The notes: a model not told the origin generated them from the sequence alone. Positions 44,869 to 55,517 are shown, numbered from the stretch's first letter. The stretch is 64,000 bases of DNA from Aestuariibaculum lutulentum (GCF_032926325.1 NZ_CP136709.1:533501-597500), one strand, 5' to 3'. A program made the numbers and translations.

Positions 44869-47607
44869 TTAATTCTGAATTAGAATAAAATACTTATCCA
44901 GATTGATTAAGCGTTTCATGTGATGCTCGATATCTTCTTTTGAAATGTTACGAATCATCTTTTGGAAATCCTTCATGGTGTATAATTTCCCATAATCTAA
45001 TCCCCATTTTAAATAATCAGAACTCACACGACTGGTTTCGTAAAAAGAAGCCACATAATCTTTTTCCAAAAGGGCCTTAATTCCAATTGCCTGGTCGTCT
45101 GTCAAAATACCTTGACTCATAGATGGCAAGACCTCTTCCTGCATTGCCTTTTGTGCTGCCTCTACATTGGCCAGATCCTCCACAATATAACGAATACTAA
45201 CTGCATTTAAATTTTGAGATACATTGGCATATCCAGAGGCTCCTAAAGAATAAATATAACCATACTTCTTTCTCAAAATATGAAACATGCGTTTATAACC
45301 ATATTCTGCTATACCTTCACTAATCAATTTATCTTTAAACGAAATTGCCTTATTATCTACACTTGAAAATATAAAGCTTGATTTTGAAGACTTTTTCCCC
45401 CAGTCAATTGTCTCTACAATATTTGATTTTGCCAATAAAGGTGGTCTGGTTTCATTTACAGATGTATTAAAATCAACTGGTTTTAAAGTACCAATATATG
45501 TTGAAATTAACTCATCAACATTCTCAGGTAATGCACCTCCAACATAAATATATGAATCTCTAAAACTACGCTTAAACATGGAATAATAGTCGAAGTATCT
45601 ATTTACAGTTTCTTCAGTAATAGTTGTATCTGTAACTGTTGGTACATTTAAGCCTTTTCCTAAAATTTCATTTACATAATCGGCATACTCATCTTTAGAA
45701 TTTCCTGATCGCTTTAAATAACGTTTATAACTCTCAGAAATACGGTCTCCTTTTGGTAAAGTTTCATTATTAACCATAAGGTTAAAGATTTTCACCAATT
45801 CTGAAAAGTTGTTATTAGTCCCTTTCAACTGGAACTCATAATCGTAATTATTAAAAGTAACACTTTTATATACTCTAGTGCTTCGGCATAAATCTTTGGC
45901 TTCTTTTTCTGAATAATCAGCAAAAGACTCATCAAAATTATCGGCAACAAACTTAAACATAGCTCTATCCTTTTCAGGAATATTATTCAAACCGTGCTTA
46001 CTTACAATTTTTATTTGTGTTTCTGAATTTGGAGCATAGTTCACAACAACTTTAATACCGTTATCATACTTTAACAGGTACAGATAATCGCCAAGCTTTA
46101 CCTTCTTTTTAATTGATTTAGGATTAAAATTCTGAATTCTAACTTCAGGTAAGTTTGCATTACTTCTTATTTCAAACTGATTAGATGGTTCTGCAAATTT
46201 ATAAGGTGCAACCTTCGTGTTTTTGTTAATATGCTTAATGGCTCCTAAAATATAAGCTTCATTAAACGCTGCATCAAAAGCTTTAGCATGTTTATCAAAC
46301 AAAATGGTTTTGTTTAAATCTGTGAAACCTTTAAGAACTTCTGTAAAATCTTTAGAGGTAATGGTATTAGCAATTTCCTGCATGTATTTTACCTTATCTG
46401 ATGTAGATAATGGCATTTCTCCTTTAAAGAAATGCATTTGTACGGCACCAAAATAATTATCAGGATTACCAAGATTACTTTCATAACGCTTTAATAATTT
46501 ATCTACGAAAAAATCTATTTCTTCCTGAAGAAAGCCATAACGTCTTGCCTGCGCAACAACATAATTAAAATTGCTAAGCATGGTTTTATATGAAGCATTG
46601 TCTTTGGCCTCAAGCCTGAAATTAAACCACAAATTACCTGTAAACGGATAAGCCACATTAGCAGTAACTTTCTCAATATTTGAGTCAGGTAATTGATTTA
46701 ATCTATTTTGAAGCATTTCGCAAAACACTTTATAAATCAAATCCCTTTTATACGAATCAAAATCGATAACAGGAAAATCTCTGGTTTTAAACCCTAAAAC
46801 CAGCATTTCGGAGTTTCTATTTTCGTAATCTCCCTTAACAATTGTCTCCTGGCTTAGGTCTAAATATTTGTTATTGCTTTTACCAGTTGCATGAGCAAGT
46901 TTACCATATAATTTATCGATGTACTTTGAAACCTTTTTCTCATCAACCTTACCATAAATAACAAGTGCTAATTGATCTGGAGTGTAATACTTATTGTAAA
47001 AATCTTTAACATCTTTTGAGGTGACACTTCTTATCTGTTCTTCAGACCCCAAACCATTATGTCCCTCTAAATAAGTTCCAATAACAAAGGGGGTGCCTTC
47101 TCCTTTTCTAAGTTTAATTTCTTCAATAACTACTTTCTTCTCGACTTCTAAATCGGTGGAATCCATTTGAAGATTAAAACACCAATCATTCATCAATCGC
47201 AGCGTTTCTTTTAGAGTAGCATCATTATTTTCTGGAATAAAAATACGGTACTCGGTATGGGTATCATTTACAGAGCCGTTATAATCCCGCCCAATTCGTA
47301 AGCCCATACGTTCTAAAGCTTCGGAAGTTTCATTACCAGGGTAGTTTTTGCTTCCCTTAAACACCATATGCTCTAAAAAGTGTGCTACGCCACGCTCTTC
47401 CTTTTTCTCTACAAAACAACCAGTATCAGATAGCAGATATAGACCAATTTTCCCTGGTTCACCATTTGGAATAATGTAATATCTAAACCCGTTTGGTAAT
47501 TGTTTATATGTAATACCTTCTGGCATAAAAAAATTCTGCCCATAAGAATGGGCAGAAATTATAATAATGCTTAGAAAGTGTAATATGTGTTTTACACTAA
47601 CTTTCAT
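44869..47607 (-). CDS. M16 family zinc metallopeptidase, two-lobed
   Basis: 912 aa with a signal peptide ending near HSYGQ (residue 24). Zinc motif H76-FLE-H80 (GVAHFLEHMVFKGS) and the downstream Glu block (LEVEKKVVIEEIKLRKGEG) indicate an active peptidase; the C-terminal half carries the second lobe. It is the last gene of the SusC-SusD operon, 24 bases after the upstream lipoprotein gene, so it probably processes peptides brought in by this transporter. It is diverged from the M16 protein at 37855-40659. Confidence 0.95.
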   Translation of the reverse strand: MKVSVKHILHFLSIIIISAHSYGQNFFMPEGITYKQLPNGFRYYIIPNGEPGKIGLYLLSDTGCFVEKKEERGVAHFLEHMVFKGSKNYPGNETSEALERMGLRIGRDYNGSVNDTHTEYRIFIPENNDATLKETLRLMNDWCFNLQMDSTDLEVEKKVVIEEIKLRKGEGTPFVIGTYLEGHNGLGSEEQIRSVTSKDVKDFYNKYYTPDQLALVIYGKVDEKKVSKYIDKLYGKLAHATGKSNNKYLDLSQETIVKGDYENRNSEMLVLGFKTRDFPVIDFDSYKRDLIYKVFCEMLQNRLNQLPDSNIEKVTANVAYPFTGNLWFNFRLEAKDNASYKTMLSNFNYVVAQARRYGFLQEEIDFFVDKLLKRYESNLGNPDNYFGAVQMHFFKGEMPLSTSDKVKYMQEIANTITSKDFTEVLKGFTDLNKTILFDKHAKAFDAAFNEAYILGAIKHINKNTKVAPYKFAEPSNQFEIRSNANLPEVRIQNFNPKSIKKKVKLGDYLYLLKYDNGIKVVVNYAPNSETQIKIVSKHGLNNIPEKDRAMFKFVADNFDESFADYSEKEAKDLCRSTRVYKSVTFNNYDYEFQLKGTNNNFSELVKIFNLMVNNETLPKGDRISESYKRYLKRSGNSKDEYADYVNEILGKGLNVPTVTDTTITEETVNRYFDYYSMFKRSFRDSYIYVGGALPENVDELISTYIGTLKPVDFNTSVNETRPPLLAKSNIVETIDWGKKSSKSSFIFSSVDNKAISFKDKLISEGIAEYGYKRMFHILRKKYGYIYSLGASGYANVSQNLNAVSIRYIVEDLANVEAAQKAMQEEVLPSMSQGILTDDQAIGIKALLEKDYVASFYETSRVSSDYLKWGLDYGKLYTMKDFQKMIRNISKEDIEHHMKRLINLDKYFILIQN

Positions 47608-47631
47608 AGTTTATATTTTTATAAAACCTAC

Positions 47632-49110
47632 TTAATAAAAGAAGGAATAAACTTCTGTTGCCTGATAATAAAAACTTGTTCCTTTATTATATAATTTATT
47701 GATAGAAGTAATATTACCATCGGCATCTGCCTGGTAGGTATACGACGGTTCTCTTAAATAGCTACTTGAATAACTTGGATCAGTAGGTACTGTTTTAGTC
47801 ATAATATATTTATGCCATAACAAGTCGTTAAATGCATTTAGCATTATATCGTTATATTTTACAAATGGAGGTAGTCCTGCTTCAAAAGTTGGAATTAATA
47901 TAGGATCGTAACCCTCACGATGTTGTCTTCGTACTGTATTACTACCTAAATACGAATCATCCTGCCAGAACTCGCTAAAAATACTTTCTCCCAAGCCAAA
48001 TGGATCTTGGTAATCGATATTTTCACATCTTGAACTGGTAAAGAAAGAAACCACTTCACCCTTTTCATTATACACAAACTCATCAGACTCTACGTTAACA
48101 CTACCTATAGAGGTAACATTTCCGTTGTCATCAGTATTGAATATTTGCTCTTCTATACTTGAAATCTGCGTTGTTCCTTCTACATAATTAATATAAGTAT
48201 AAGTTATACGCGAATAGGTTCCACTGGAATTTATAGTTCGGTAACTAATAGTATCAACCATATTCAACTCATTATAGCTAAATTCATTGTGATGATTAGT
48301 TCCATTGCTAAAGGTATAATCAAAAACAACTAGTCTATCCTGATCGTCATAAGTTGGAGTTATTGTAATTAGGGAACCTAGATAATTTGAATAATTAATA
48401 TATTTTGGTTTCTTGACAAAATCACTTTTTCTTACAGTTATAGGTGTAATTGACTCCTGTCCTTTATCATCAGTAATAATAACTTCTATTGTATATTCCT
48501 GACCTTCCTCTAACTCACCAACAAATACTTGTGTTTTTAGAGTCATCTCATAAAGCATATCTTCCGGTGTGGCCGTAAAACTGTACTGCTCTTCTCCTTC
48601 AAATAAAACTTTTACTGTACTAATAGTGTTTAAACCTGTAGAAATAATCCCTCTAACATTATAAACCGGTGCCGCTACAGCAATACTTGTACCACCAACC
48701 AATCTAATTTCAGGAAAAGAAAAGCCTTTAACATCTATTCTAATACCACGGTTGGTAGAACGTGCATCTTTATCAACTACTTTTATTATGTAATTTAAAA
48801 CAGTATCTTTTTCAAATTCAGTTAAATCTACGCGATAATTAAAATCGAAATTAGTTTTACCGTTAAACTCATCAATTTCGTCCAATAATGTATAATCTGT
48901 AGCATCTAACAAATCAATATGGTCTACACCATTAGGCACATTCATTTTAAAACTGATATCGTAATAATCGGCTGTATCACGACGAACTTCAACACGTTGA
49001 TCTCCTATTTCAAAACCTGGATCAGGGAAAACAGGATCGCTTTGGCAAGCCTGAAACATAGCCAAACCAAGTAAACCTAATACTGCGCTATATATATATT
49101 TCATTTTCAT
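47632..49110 (-). CDS. SusCD-associated lipoprotein (DUF4595-like)
   Basis: 492 aa from the Met that opens the signal MKMKYIYSAVLGLLGLAMFQ followed by AC (lipobox Cys); a longer ORF to 49179 would overlap the upstream gene by 52 bases and is rejected. The N-terminal ~230 residues look like two beta-sandwich (PKD-like) domains. The C-terminal half has repeated strand pairs such as YDDQDRLVVFDYTF, FSYNELNMVDTISY and FVYNEKGEVVSFF, in the manner of YD-repeat or DUF4595 proteins. Likely surface-exposed and part of ligand capture. It lies between SusD-side lipoprotein and M16 peptidase genes. Confidence 0.75.
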   Translation of the reverse strand: MKMKYIYSAVLGLLGLAMFQACQSDPVFPDPGFEIGDQRVEVRRDTADYYDISFKMNVPNGVDHIDLLDATDYTLLDEIDEFNGKTNFDFNYRVDLTEFEKDTVLNYIIKVVDKDARSTNRGIRIDVKGFSFPEIRLVGGTSIAVAAPVYNVRGIISTGLNTISTVKVLFEGEEQYSFTATPEDMLYEMTLKTQVFVGELEEGQEYTIEVIITDDKGQESITPITVRKSDFVKKPKYINYSNYLGSLITITPTYDDQDRLVVFDYTFSNGTNHHNEFSYNELNMVDTISYRTINSSGTYSRITYTYINYVEGTTQISSIEEQIFNTDDNGNVTSIGSVNVESDEFVYNEKGEVVSFFTSSRCENIDYQDPFGLGESIFSEFWQDDSYLGSNTVRRQHREGYDPILIPTFEAGLPPFVKYNDIMLNAFNDLLWHKYIMTKTVPTDPSYSSSYLREPSYTYQADADGNITSINKLYNKGTSFYYQATEVYSFFY

Positions 49111-49127
49111 GATATAATTTTTAGTTT

Positions 49128-50243
49128 TTAATTTAACACTTCCAGATCTGGATTCACACTTAACATATCTACTCCCCATCCAACAAATAAGTCTAATAAT
49201 ATTTTCATATTATCCTGAATATTTTGCGGATATGCCGTAATCTCAGCACTACTGTTATGAATCATTTCATTCAAATAAGAGCGAACGTCTAACTCTTTAC
49301 TTGCCACAAATTCATCGCTTGGTGCTATGGCATTATAATGATAAATACGACCAATTACGCCTAGATAATTACCATCCTCATCATAATTCTGCTGAATAGT
49401 ACCAATTTCTGAATCGTAGAAGTATTTTGCATCTATAAATCCTTTCTCATAAAACCAATCTTTATCGATTACAAAAACCAATTTTTCATCTGCTATTCCT
49501 GTTTCTTCTCTAAATACAGGTTCCATTTCTAACCCATAATACTCATCTTTACCAAGCGAGAAAGAACTTGGCACTTCATCATATAAATTATGCATCCCCA
49601 TAATTCTGGATAACAAAACATAAAAGTTATCTTTCGAAAAAGCATCTATTCTTGATGCTGTACCGTAATTATCAAGATTTAAGTTAAAAACTATAGAATG
49701 GCTATTATAAACTGTTTTTAAGCTGTTTTCAGGACTTGACACCTGTCTTGAATCTGACTCGATAATTACACGGGCAACTTCACCCTGAAGTTTATTATCA
49801 CTAAAAATGGATTCGCTGATTAATACCTTGTAAGGCATCATTGCTGCTATACGACTATCGGCAATAAAATATTTAAACACATTATCGTTTAAAAAATTTA
49901 CAGCCTCTGTAGTATAGGCTTTATAATCGGCTACATTTTCTGCAGGTAATTGTCCCTCTTCGTTTTCAAACAAGGTTCTTAACATAGGAATTTCTACACT
50001 TCCCCATCTGTCACTTGCCGCACTTGTAGAGGCCTCATATGCAAAATCCATTACGTTGTCATACTCATATAATACGCCCGTATTATAATTTTCATATAGA
50101 TTTTTAACTGTAGGAATAGTTAAATCTAATTGAGAAGCAACACGGTCTTCATCTAAATTTGAAGGCTTTAAGTTTTCTTCTACATCACAAGAAACCGCTA
50201 AAACTGCGGATAACATGATGTATAGAATGCTATATTTTTTCAT
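49128..50243 (-). CDS. SusCD-associated lipoprotein, possibly a degenerate metallohydrolase
   Basis: 371 aa with a lipoprotein signal (LAVSC, Cys19). Its order after SusC and SusD, its length and its ending (LNEMIHNSSAEITAYPQN, ...GWGVDML) recall the substrate-import-associated zinc metallohydrolase lipoproteins, but no HExxH is present; at the place where one would be expected the sequence reads NFYVLLSRIMGMHNLYDEVP. It could be an inactive binding relative or an unrelated surface lipoprotein. It starts 36 bases after SusD and is followed 17 bases on by the next lipoprotein gene. Confidence 0.7.
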   Translation of the reverse strand: MKKYSILYIMLSAVLAVSCDVEENLKPSNLDEDRVASQLDLTIPTVKNLYENYNTGVLYEYDNVMDFAYEASTSAASDRWGSVEIPMLRTLFENEEGQLPAENVADYKAYTTEAVNFLNDNVFKYFIADSRIAAMMPYKVLISESIFSDNKLQGEVARVIIESDSRQVSSPENSLKTVYNSHSIVFNLNLDNYGTASRIDAFSKDNFYVLLSRIMGMHNLYDEVPSSFSLGKDEYYGLEMEPVFREETGIADEKLVFVIDKDWFYEKGFIDAKYFYDSEIGTIQQNYDEDGNYLGVIGRIYHYNAIAPSDEFVASKELDVRSYLNEMIHNSSAEITAYPQNIQDNMKILLDLFVGWGVDMLSVNPDLEVLN

Positions 50244-50279
50244 AATTATTTATTTAAATTGTTAACAGTGAACACCTAA

Positions 50280-51707
50280 TTAATCGATGATAACTTCTTC
50301 ATCAATTACCGGTATCTTCTCATAACGCTCATTATTTCTAATTAGCGGATTATTCTGTCTTTCCTTTAACGGAATAGGCAAAGTATAGTTAATATCATCT
50401 GAAAGTAACGTAAATGTTTCTGTTCCTGTCTTAACCCCATCACTTCCTATTAAGGTGAATACATGTTTAATTTCAGGTCTGTTTGCCATACGTCTTAAAT
50501 CGAACCATCTGTGGTGATCTTCGAAACATAATTCTTTTCTACGCTCATTTAGCACAAACGACAATACTTCACTTACATTGGTTGGGTAAACCACAGAAGC
50601 TGTACTTGTGTATCGTTTTGCGTGTAATGCTTTAATATCGTTAACAGCATTAGTTAAATTTTCTTTTTGAGCGTAAGCCTCTGCTCTATTTAAATATGCC
50701 TCTCCAATCCTTAAATTAGTGAAACCTAAAGTTGAGAAACCATCTAAATCATATTTCTTTGGTATATATAATACATTACCAGAACCATTATCAGAAGTAG
50801 CAAAATAAGCTTCTTTACGAATATCAGCATCATCGTAAAGATTTATCAATTCTGTATTTGCAACATACGTAGCATTTTCCCAAACTACTCTTCCAATAGT
50901 GTAATATGAATATAACACTTCAGGATTAGTCTCTGTTATAAATGGTGTAGTCGATGTCATTTTGGTTAAACTTCCTGAACCAATAGCTAAATCGGCATAT
51001 GAAATAACTTCATCCCACTCTTCCTGATAAAGTTTTACTCTGGACATTAACAAATTACAGGCGGCTTGACTTGGATGAAATTTTCCTTTTGTAATACCAC
51101 TTAAATCAAAAAGCTCATTAGCCATTAAAATATCCGATTCTACCTGTGCATAACATTCTGCAACAGTATTTCTTGAATACACCATTTCAACACCAATATT
51201 AAGTCGTAATGGCACACCTAAATCGGTATCTGCAGTAGAGGCATTAAATGGTTGACCATATAAGTTTAACAGATTAAAATAAGATAACGCTCTAATAAAA
51301 TAAGCCTCTCCCTTTACAAAATCCTTTTCGGTTTGTTCACCTGATGCTTCATCTATAAGTTCTATAACGTAGTTTGCTATAGCTATATCTTCATAAGTAT
51401 TTTGCCAAGCATTATTGATATTTGACAATTCATTTCCGTTTTCGTCAATTTCAATTTCACGCTGCCAGGAATATGTTGTTTTAGCCCCTTGTTTAGTTGA
51501 GCTTCTTGCTAAAGCATTCTCGACCACATTATCTGTCATATGATCTATAGTTTTAAACAAAGGATAACTAAAACTAAACTCTTGCAATAACAACGCTGCA
51601 AAATGATCAGGCTGTTCCGGAACTAATTTATCTTGATCGCGTTCATCTAAAAAATCGCTACAAGCAAAACATGTTATTAGAGGTAATATAAATAGTATTT
51701 TTTTCAT
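50280..51707 (-). CDS. SusD/RagB family outer-membrane lipoprotein
   Basis: 475 aa with a lipoprotein signal (TCFAC, Cys16). It is the lid that binds substrate over the SusC channel at the cell surface. Family blocks: the N-terminal SDFLDERDQDKLVPEQPD, the TPR-type YFIRALSYFNLLNLYGQPF, and the C-terminal LNRAEAYAQ and NERRKELCFEDHHRWFDLRR. It starts 11 bases after SusC. The STN-type SusC and the peptidases downstream suggest peptide rather than glycan import, as for RagAB (inference). Confidence 0.96.
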   Translation of the reverse strand: MKKILFILPLITCFACSDFLDERDQDKLVPEQPDHFAALLLQEFSFSYPLFKTIDHMTDNVVENALARSSTKQGAKTTYSWQREIEIDENGNELSNINNAWQNTYEDIAIANYVIELIDEASGEQTEKDFVKGEAYFIRALSYFNLLNLYGQPFNASTADTDLGVPLRLNIGVEMVYSRNTVAECYAQVESDILMANELFDLSGITKGKFHPSQAACNLLMSRVKLYQEEWDEVISYADLAIGSGSLTKMTSTTPFITETNPEVLYSYYTIGRVVWENATYVANTELINLYDDADIRKEAYFATSDNGSGNVLYIPKKYDLDGFSTLGFTNLRIGEAYLNRAEAYAQKENLTNAVNDIKALHAKRYTSTASVVYPTNVSEVLSFVLNERRKELCFEDHHRWFDLRRMANRPEIKHVFTLIGSDGVKTGTETFTLLSDDINYTLPIPLKERQNNPLIRNNERYEKIPVIDEEVIID

Positions 51708-51718
51708 TGCTTTATTTT

Positions 51719-54700
51719 TTAGAATGACATGTTTAAACTTAAACTATAGTTTGGTAAAGTTGGTAAACCTACACCCGACACTTGCTCAGGATCTTGACCT
51801 TTTAAATCTCTATCGAAAGCCCAGAAAGACAAGTTACTTCCCTGTACTCCTAAATTTAAATGCTTTATGCCTGTTCCTTCAATTAATTTACTTGGCACAT
51901 TATAAGACAAAGTTAAAGACTGAAAACGAATATGATCAGCACTTACAACTCTGGCATCACTTCTATCGTACATCCACCAGGCATTTCGTCCATCTGGAAC
52001 TGCTTGCCCTAAATTAGTTACGTAAATATTGTTATATCCATCAGCCAAGGCGTCTGACGTAAACCTTTGGTTATAATTAGACAAGGTAGGAATATTTGTA
52101 AATGCCTCATCACCTGGTTGTCTCCATCTATTTACGAAGGTTCCATGCATATTTTCGTATGGTAATGGTAAATTCTGATTGCCATTATACAAACCTAATA
52201 ACCTTGTTTTATACCCCAACTTATAAGTAAAACTTGCAGATATTGTAAAGTTTCCAGATTTTATTTGTGTTCCAAAACCTCCATAATATAATGGTGTTCT
52301 ACTACCTTCATAAACTAAAGCTGCTTCTAATTGCTGCTCTGGTGTCATACCTGGTTCCACAAGATGTTTAAACGTTGGTAAACCTTCATCTGTTAAACCA
52401 TCAAACTGGTATGAGAAAAATCCGTTTGTAGGGAATCCTGCCCTGTAAATGCTTCCTGACAAGTAATCATTTACTGTTAATCCCTGAAACTGTACCCCTT
52501 CTTCAAAACCACTCAACACACGGTCTCTGTCGTACGAGAAGTTAAAGTTTGTACTCCAGGATAAATCTTTAAGTTTTAAGTTTACGGTTCTAATGGCAAA
52601 CTCAAAACTATTAACCGATTTACTACCTGAATTATACAACTGTGTAGTAGATCCATTAACTAATGAAATTGGACGATTCTGTAATAAGTCGGTACTTTTT
52701 GAATAAGCATAATCCAACGCTCCACTAATTCGTCCATCAAACAAACTATAGTTTAAACCAACGTTAACAGTCTCAGATTTTTCCCAACGTAAATTAGCAT
52801 TAGGAAAACTTGAAAGACTTGCTGTATTTTCTGGATAATATACTGCGTTATTTTTCCCATAATTTTGAATTATTAAATATGGGCTCGCATTTGGCATAGT
52901 TCCTCTAACACCGTAAGACCCTCTTAAAGCTAACTCATTAATAGTCATGCTGTTTTCCATAAATTTTTCATTATGAATGTTCCAACGTCCAGATGCCGAC
53001 CATGCTGGTTTAAACTTATAACGTTCGTATTGACCAAAGGTATTAGATCCATCGCTACGTGCATTAAAGTTTAACACATAACGCTTATCGTATACGTAAC
53101 TAAAAATTCCGAAATAAGACATTGTATTTTGAACACGATCTGTAATTGATGGATAAACCGATTGACCATCGGTTGTTAACCAGTTAATCATCGCATCGTA
53201 ATCATATCCTTCATAATTTATTATAGACTGGCCATCATCATTTGTTGTAACACCCACTCTTGGTAATGAAATAAATCCACGTCCTTGATAATGGTTATAA
53301 CCCGGAACAGTGAAACCTGTCGCTCCCCAATAATTCACTGAACGTGCTTCCTGACCTAAGTTTAAATTAATATTATGCTTATTGTCTTCGTCTAAATAGG
53401 TTTTATAATTTAACTGGTTGGTAATAGAATAACTATCCTGACTAACCATACCTCCACTGTAAACACCCCCAAAAGGTAATGTTGAATATCTATCTACACG
53501 TTCATCCAATAAATCCTCAAAAGCATCATAAGTTCTTAATTTAGCAGAATAAAAGGTATTTTCGGTAATCCACTCTTCAGTTAAATTGGTTGTATTTCTA
53601 TAACTTATCTGACTTGTAAATCTAAACGCATCTGAAAGATCCCATTGTAATGAAGCTGCAATATCTAAACTCTTATTATTGATATTTCTCTCGGAATTAT
53701 CCATTTCGTTTAAAATATTGTATCCTCCATAGGCCGTTCCGTAAGCATCATTTAGCAATGCTCTACTTTGGTAAAAATAACTGCCATCTTCATTGTAAAT
53801 AGGAATCGTTCTACTGGTGTAATACGCTTCATTAAAAGCATTTATTGAGTTGTGATTATAAGTTGCCTTCTGCACAGACCCACTCATTCTTAATCCTAAA
53901 ACAACGTTATCTTTTAGGTTAATATCTAAATTTGAACGGGCTGTAATACGGTTTAAATCTACATTTTTCTCATCACCTTGCTGGTCGTCGTAACCTAAGG
54001 AGAAATAATATTTCATATTATCACCACCACCTGAAACACTCACAGCATGTCTTTGGGTAAGGGAGTTATTATATAACTCACCAAACCAATCACTGTTCAA
54101 GGTTTCTAAATAATTAACCTGATTTTGGAACTCCTGATAATTATAAGTGCCATCCCATAAATTCATTAAAGCGCCTTCGTAACCTAAACGATCAATATTA
54201 TCATAGTTACTTGCAAAACCAAGGTTTCTTTGATACATTTCTCTAGATACATCGATACGTTCTTTAGAATTCATCAAATTAAAATTTGAATATTTAGGTG
54301 CCTGAACAAAACTTAAATTTGCAGAATATGTTAAAGAAGGTTCTCCGGTCTTACCTCTTTTAGTGGTAATTACGATAACTCCGTTAGCAGCTCTTATACC
54401 ATAAATTGCTGTTGCCGATGCATCTTTTAAAATATCGATTTTAGCAATATCTGATGGGTTAATACCTGACAACGCATTACCAATAATATTAACATTATCG
54501 AAACTATTAATTTCATCTGCAGAAAGTGGCACTGGGTCTTCATAAATAACACCATCTACAACCCAAAGCGGACTTTGGTTTCCTGTGAAAGTACTACCAC
54601 CACGAATTCTAATTTTAGCTGCAGCACCAGGTGTAGAACTTAAATTAGTAATCTGTAAACCAGGCGCTTTACCCTCAAGCATTTTATCAACACTAATAGC

Positions 54701-55357
54701 TCCTGCTATATTTAAATCTTCTTCTTTTACAGTTGCAATAGCACTTGTAGATTCTCTTTTATCAATCTTTTGATACCCAGTATTAATAATTACCTCATTA
54801 AGATTCTCTATTTCTGGCTCAAGTTTTACTTTTATAGTTTCAGAACCTTCAACAACTATCTCTTGTGAAGCATAACCTAGATAAGAAACTATTAACGTTG
54901 ATGCCTGTGGAAGTTTAATTACAAAATTTCCATCGAAATCGGTCACCACTCCTAGCTTACTGTTTTTCACTAAAACATTAACTCCTGGTAAAGCTTCATT
55001 TGTTGCGGCATCAATTACCGTTCCTGTTACAGTTATCGTTTGAACTGGTATAACTTTACCATTTTCTACAATAACAATAACGCCATCAACAACTTTATAT
55101 GATAAATCGGTTCCTTTTAAAACCTCATCTAAAATTTCTTCAACTGGCGCATTAGTTTTATTAACCGAAATATCGGCTAATTCGTTAATTTTCTCGTCGT
55201 TGAAGAAAAAACTGTAGTCAGTTTGTTTTCTAATCTCTTCGAACAATTTCGAAAAACTAACATTAGTTAAACTTAAGCTAACTCGTTTTGATTGTGAATA
55301 TGTGGCTGCGTTAATTGTAAAAACAGCACTAAAAATTAAAATAATGGATATCCTCAT
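51719..55357 (-). CDS. SusC/RagA family TonB-dependent transporter with STN domain
   Basis: 1212 aa. Signal peptide, then an STN (secretin/TonB N-terminal) signalling domain (~26-78), a carboxypeptidase-regulatory-like domain (~108-180), the plug from ~195, the SusC signature QSPLWVVDGVIYEDP, and a long beta-barrel ending in NMSF. The STN domain signals occupancy to the FecR anti-sigma encoded just upstream. It imports substrate across the outer membrane with energy from TonB. The ATG at 55357 overlaps the stop of a short leader ORF (ATGA), and one extra A in the A6 run would join both into the longer N terminus common in this family. Confidence 0.95.
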   Translation of the reverse strand: MRISIILIFSAVFTINAATYSQSKRVSLSLTNVSFSKLFEEIRKQTDYSFFFNDEKINELADISVNKTNAPVEEILDEVLKGTDLSYKVVDGVIVIVENGKVIPVQTITVTGTVIDAATNEALPGVNVLVKNSKLGVVTDFDGNFVIKLPQASTLIVSYLGYASQEIVVEGSETIKVKLEPEIENLNEVIINTGYQKIDKRESTSAIATVKEEDLNIAGAISVDKMLEGKAPGLQITNLSSTPGAAAKIRIRGGSTFTGNQSPLWVVDGVIYEDPVPLSADEINSFDNVNIIGNALSGINPSDIAKIDILKDASATAIYGIRAANGVIVITTKRGKTGEPSLTYSANLSFVQAPKYSNFNLMNSKERIDVSREMYQRNLGFASNYDNIDRLGYEGALMNLWDGTYNYQEFQNQVNYLETLNSDWFGELYNNSLTQRHAVSVSGGGDNMKYYFSLGYDDQQGDEKNVDLNRITARSNLDINLKDNVVLGLRMSGSVQKATYNHNSINAFNEAYYTSRTIPIYNEDGSYFYQSRALLNDAYGTAYGGYNILNEMDNSERNINNKSLDIAASLQWDLSDAFRFTSQISYRNTTNLTEEWITENTFYSAKLRTYDAFEDLLDERVDRYSTLPFGGVYSGGMVSQDSYSITNQLNYKTYLDEDNKHNINLNLGQEARSVNYWGATGFTVPGYNHYQGRGFISLPRVGVTTNDDGQSIINYEGYDYDAMINWLTTDGQSVYPSITDRVQNTMSYFGIFSYVYDKRYVLNFNARSDGSNTFGQYERYKFKPAWSASGRWNIHNEKFMENSMTINELALRGSYGVRGTMPNASPYLIIQNYGKNNAVYYPENTASLSSFPNANLRWEKSETVNVGLNYSLFDGRISGALDYAYSKSTDLLQNRPISLVNGSTTQLYNSGSKSVNSFEFAIRTVNLKLKDLSWSTNFNFSYDRDRVLSGFEEGVQFQGLTVNDYLSGSIYRAGFPTNGFFSYQFDGLTDEGLPTFKHLVEPGMTPEQQLEAALVYEGSRTPLYYGGFGTQIKSGNFTISASFTYKLGYKTRLLGLYNGNQNLPLPYENMHGTFVNRWRQPGDEAFTNIPTLSNYNQRFTSDALADGYNNIYVTNLGQAVPDGRNAWWMYDRSDARVVSADHIRFQSLTLSYNVPSKLIEGTGIKHLNLGVQGSNLSFWAFDRDLKGQDPEQVSGVGLPTLPNYSLSLNMSF

Positions 55358-55428
55358 TTTTTACCATTGTTTTTAGTGGCCTTCGAAAACTGAAAACCGT
55401 TGGTTAGTAAAATCCTCTTTCTTCTCAT
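55354..55428 (-). other. Leader ORF or frame-split N terminus of SusC
   Basis: A 24-codon ORF (begins MRRKRILLTNGFQF and ends KNNGKK) runs into TGA that overlaps the SusC ATG. Family members often begin with such a basic cytoplasmic stretch in frame with the signal peptide. Here GGT-AAAAAA-TGAGG breaks the frame; a seventh A would restore one continuous protein. It may be a translationally coupled leader, a slippage switch, a natural mutation or a sequencing error. Confidence 0.5.
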
Positions 55429-55474
55429 AACAATTTTTAAGTTGAATTAATTAATTTCCCTCTTGAAGCAAAAG

Positions 55475-55503
55475 CAAAAAAAGGCTAACTCATTGATAGC
55501 CTT
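55475..55503 (-). terminator. Terminator after FecR gene
   Basis: Stem AAGGCTA/TAGCCTT (55481-55503) followed on the - strand by a T7 run, 15 bases past the FecR stop. It separates the sigma/anti-sigma operon from the SusC operon. Confidence 0.75.
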
Positions 55504-55517
55504 AATTTAATAAAATT

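Noticed and set aside
49111..49179. Longer start for the DUF4595-like lipoprotein
   Set aside because: It would overlap the upstream gene by 52 bases and put 23 residues before the lipoprotein signal.
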